From an uncultured Bacteroidota bacterium (GTDB lineage: Bacteria; Bacteroidota; Bacteroidia; Chitinophagales; Chitinophagaceae), in NCBI GenBank assembly GCA_937928385.1, contig CALEZD010000087.1:1-22899 (forward strand): a DNA stretch of 22,899 bases, written 5' to 3'. Of the stretch, positions 22,865 to 22,899 are shown piece after piece. Position 1 is the first letter of the stretch. The number at the start of each line of letters is the position of its first letter. The notes beneath the pieces are model-generated. The model was given only the letters and a program-made list of their open reading frames with translations. It did no database searches and was not told where the DNA came from. A program made the translations under genes and the position numbers.

Positions 22865-22899
22865 AATACTCTGTCTAAATTAACTGATTAAACGCAGCT

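Overview
The window looks like chromosomal DNA from a member of the Bacteroidota, most likely the Chitinophagaceae or a close Sphingobacteriales-type lineage. The signs are two kinds of type IX secretion (T9SS) sorting domain (a CHU_C/gliding-motility C-terminal domain and a Por-type tail), a Bacteroidetes-style TonB, TAnnTTTG -7 promoter boxes in front of several genes, and the block miaB - sigma-54 activator - lptE - unknown acidic protein - secG, which I recall as typical of this phylum. No rRNA, tRNA, CRISPR array, insertion sequence or phage gene was seen.

Layout. Positions 1-1046 are gene-poor. They hold a small membrane-protein ORF (173-325), a possible decayed ORF end (398-486) and two 198-bp direct repeat copies (487-684, 744-941) built from successive hairpins. 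From 1047 to 5103 lie a secreted unknown protein (-), an exported isoaspartyl peptidase/asparaginase (-) and, divergent from it, a large T9SS-sorted surface protein. From 5217 to 7948 come trhO (tRNA U34 hydroxylase) with a VF530-type DNA-binding protein, an unknown 109-aa protein behind a possible sigma-54 promoter, and a TonB behind a start-proximal hairpin. From 8184 to 11093 come a PdeM-like phosphoesterase, leucine dehydrogenase with a strong terminator, and a second T9SS-sorted protein (-).

The core is a same-strand cluster from 11360 to 17810: miaB, an MntA-HepT toxin-antitoxin pair, a sigma-54 AAA+ activator without a receiver domain, lptE, an acidic TPR-like protein of unknown role, secG, a terminator, and mltG. 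This mixes tRNA modification, outer-membrane LPS assembly, Sec export and peptidoglycan processing. The AT-rich toxin-antitoxin pair looks like an insertion between miaB and the activator. An M13 peptidase lipoprotein (-) converges on mltG. The right end holds a secreted thioredoxin-fold protein, a short ribosome hibernation factor, a 17-bp-stem terminator, and a secreted protein of the kind databases often call asparagine synthetase B, although it lacks that enzyme's motifs.

Most of the window is ordinary housekeeping and envelope DNA. The least explained parts are the multi-hairpin repeat and its surroundings, the toxin-antitoxin insertion, the hairpins placed at the starts of tonB and mltG, and the conserved-looking genes of unknown role.
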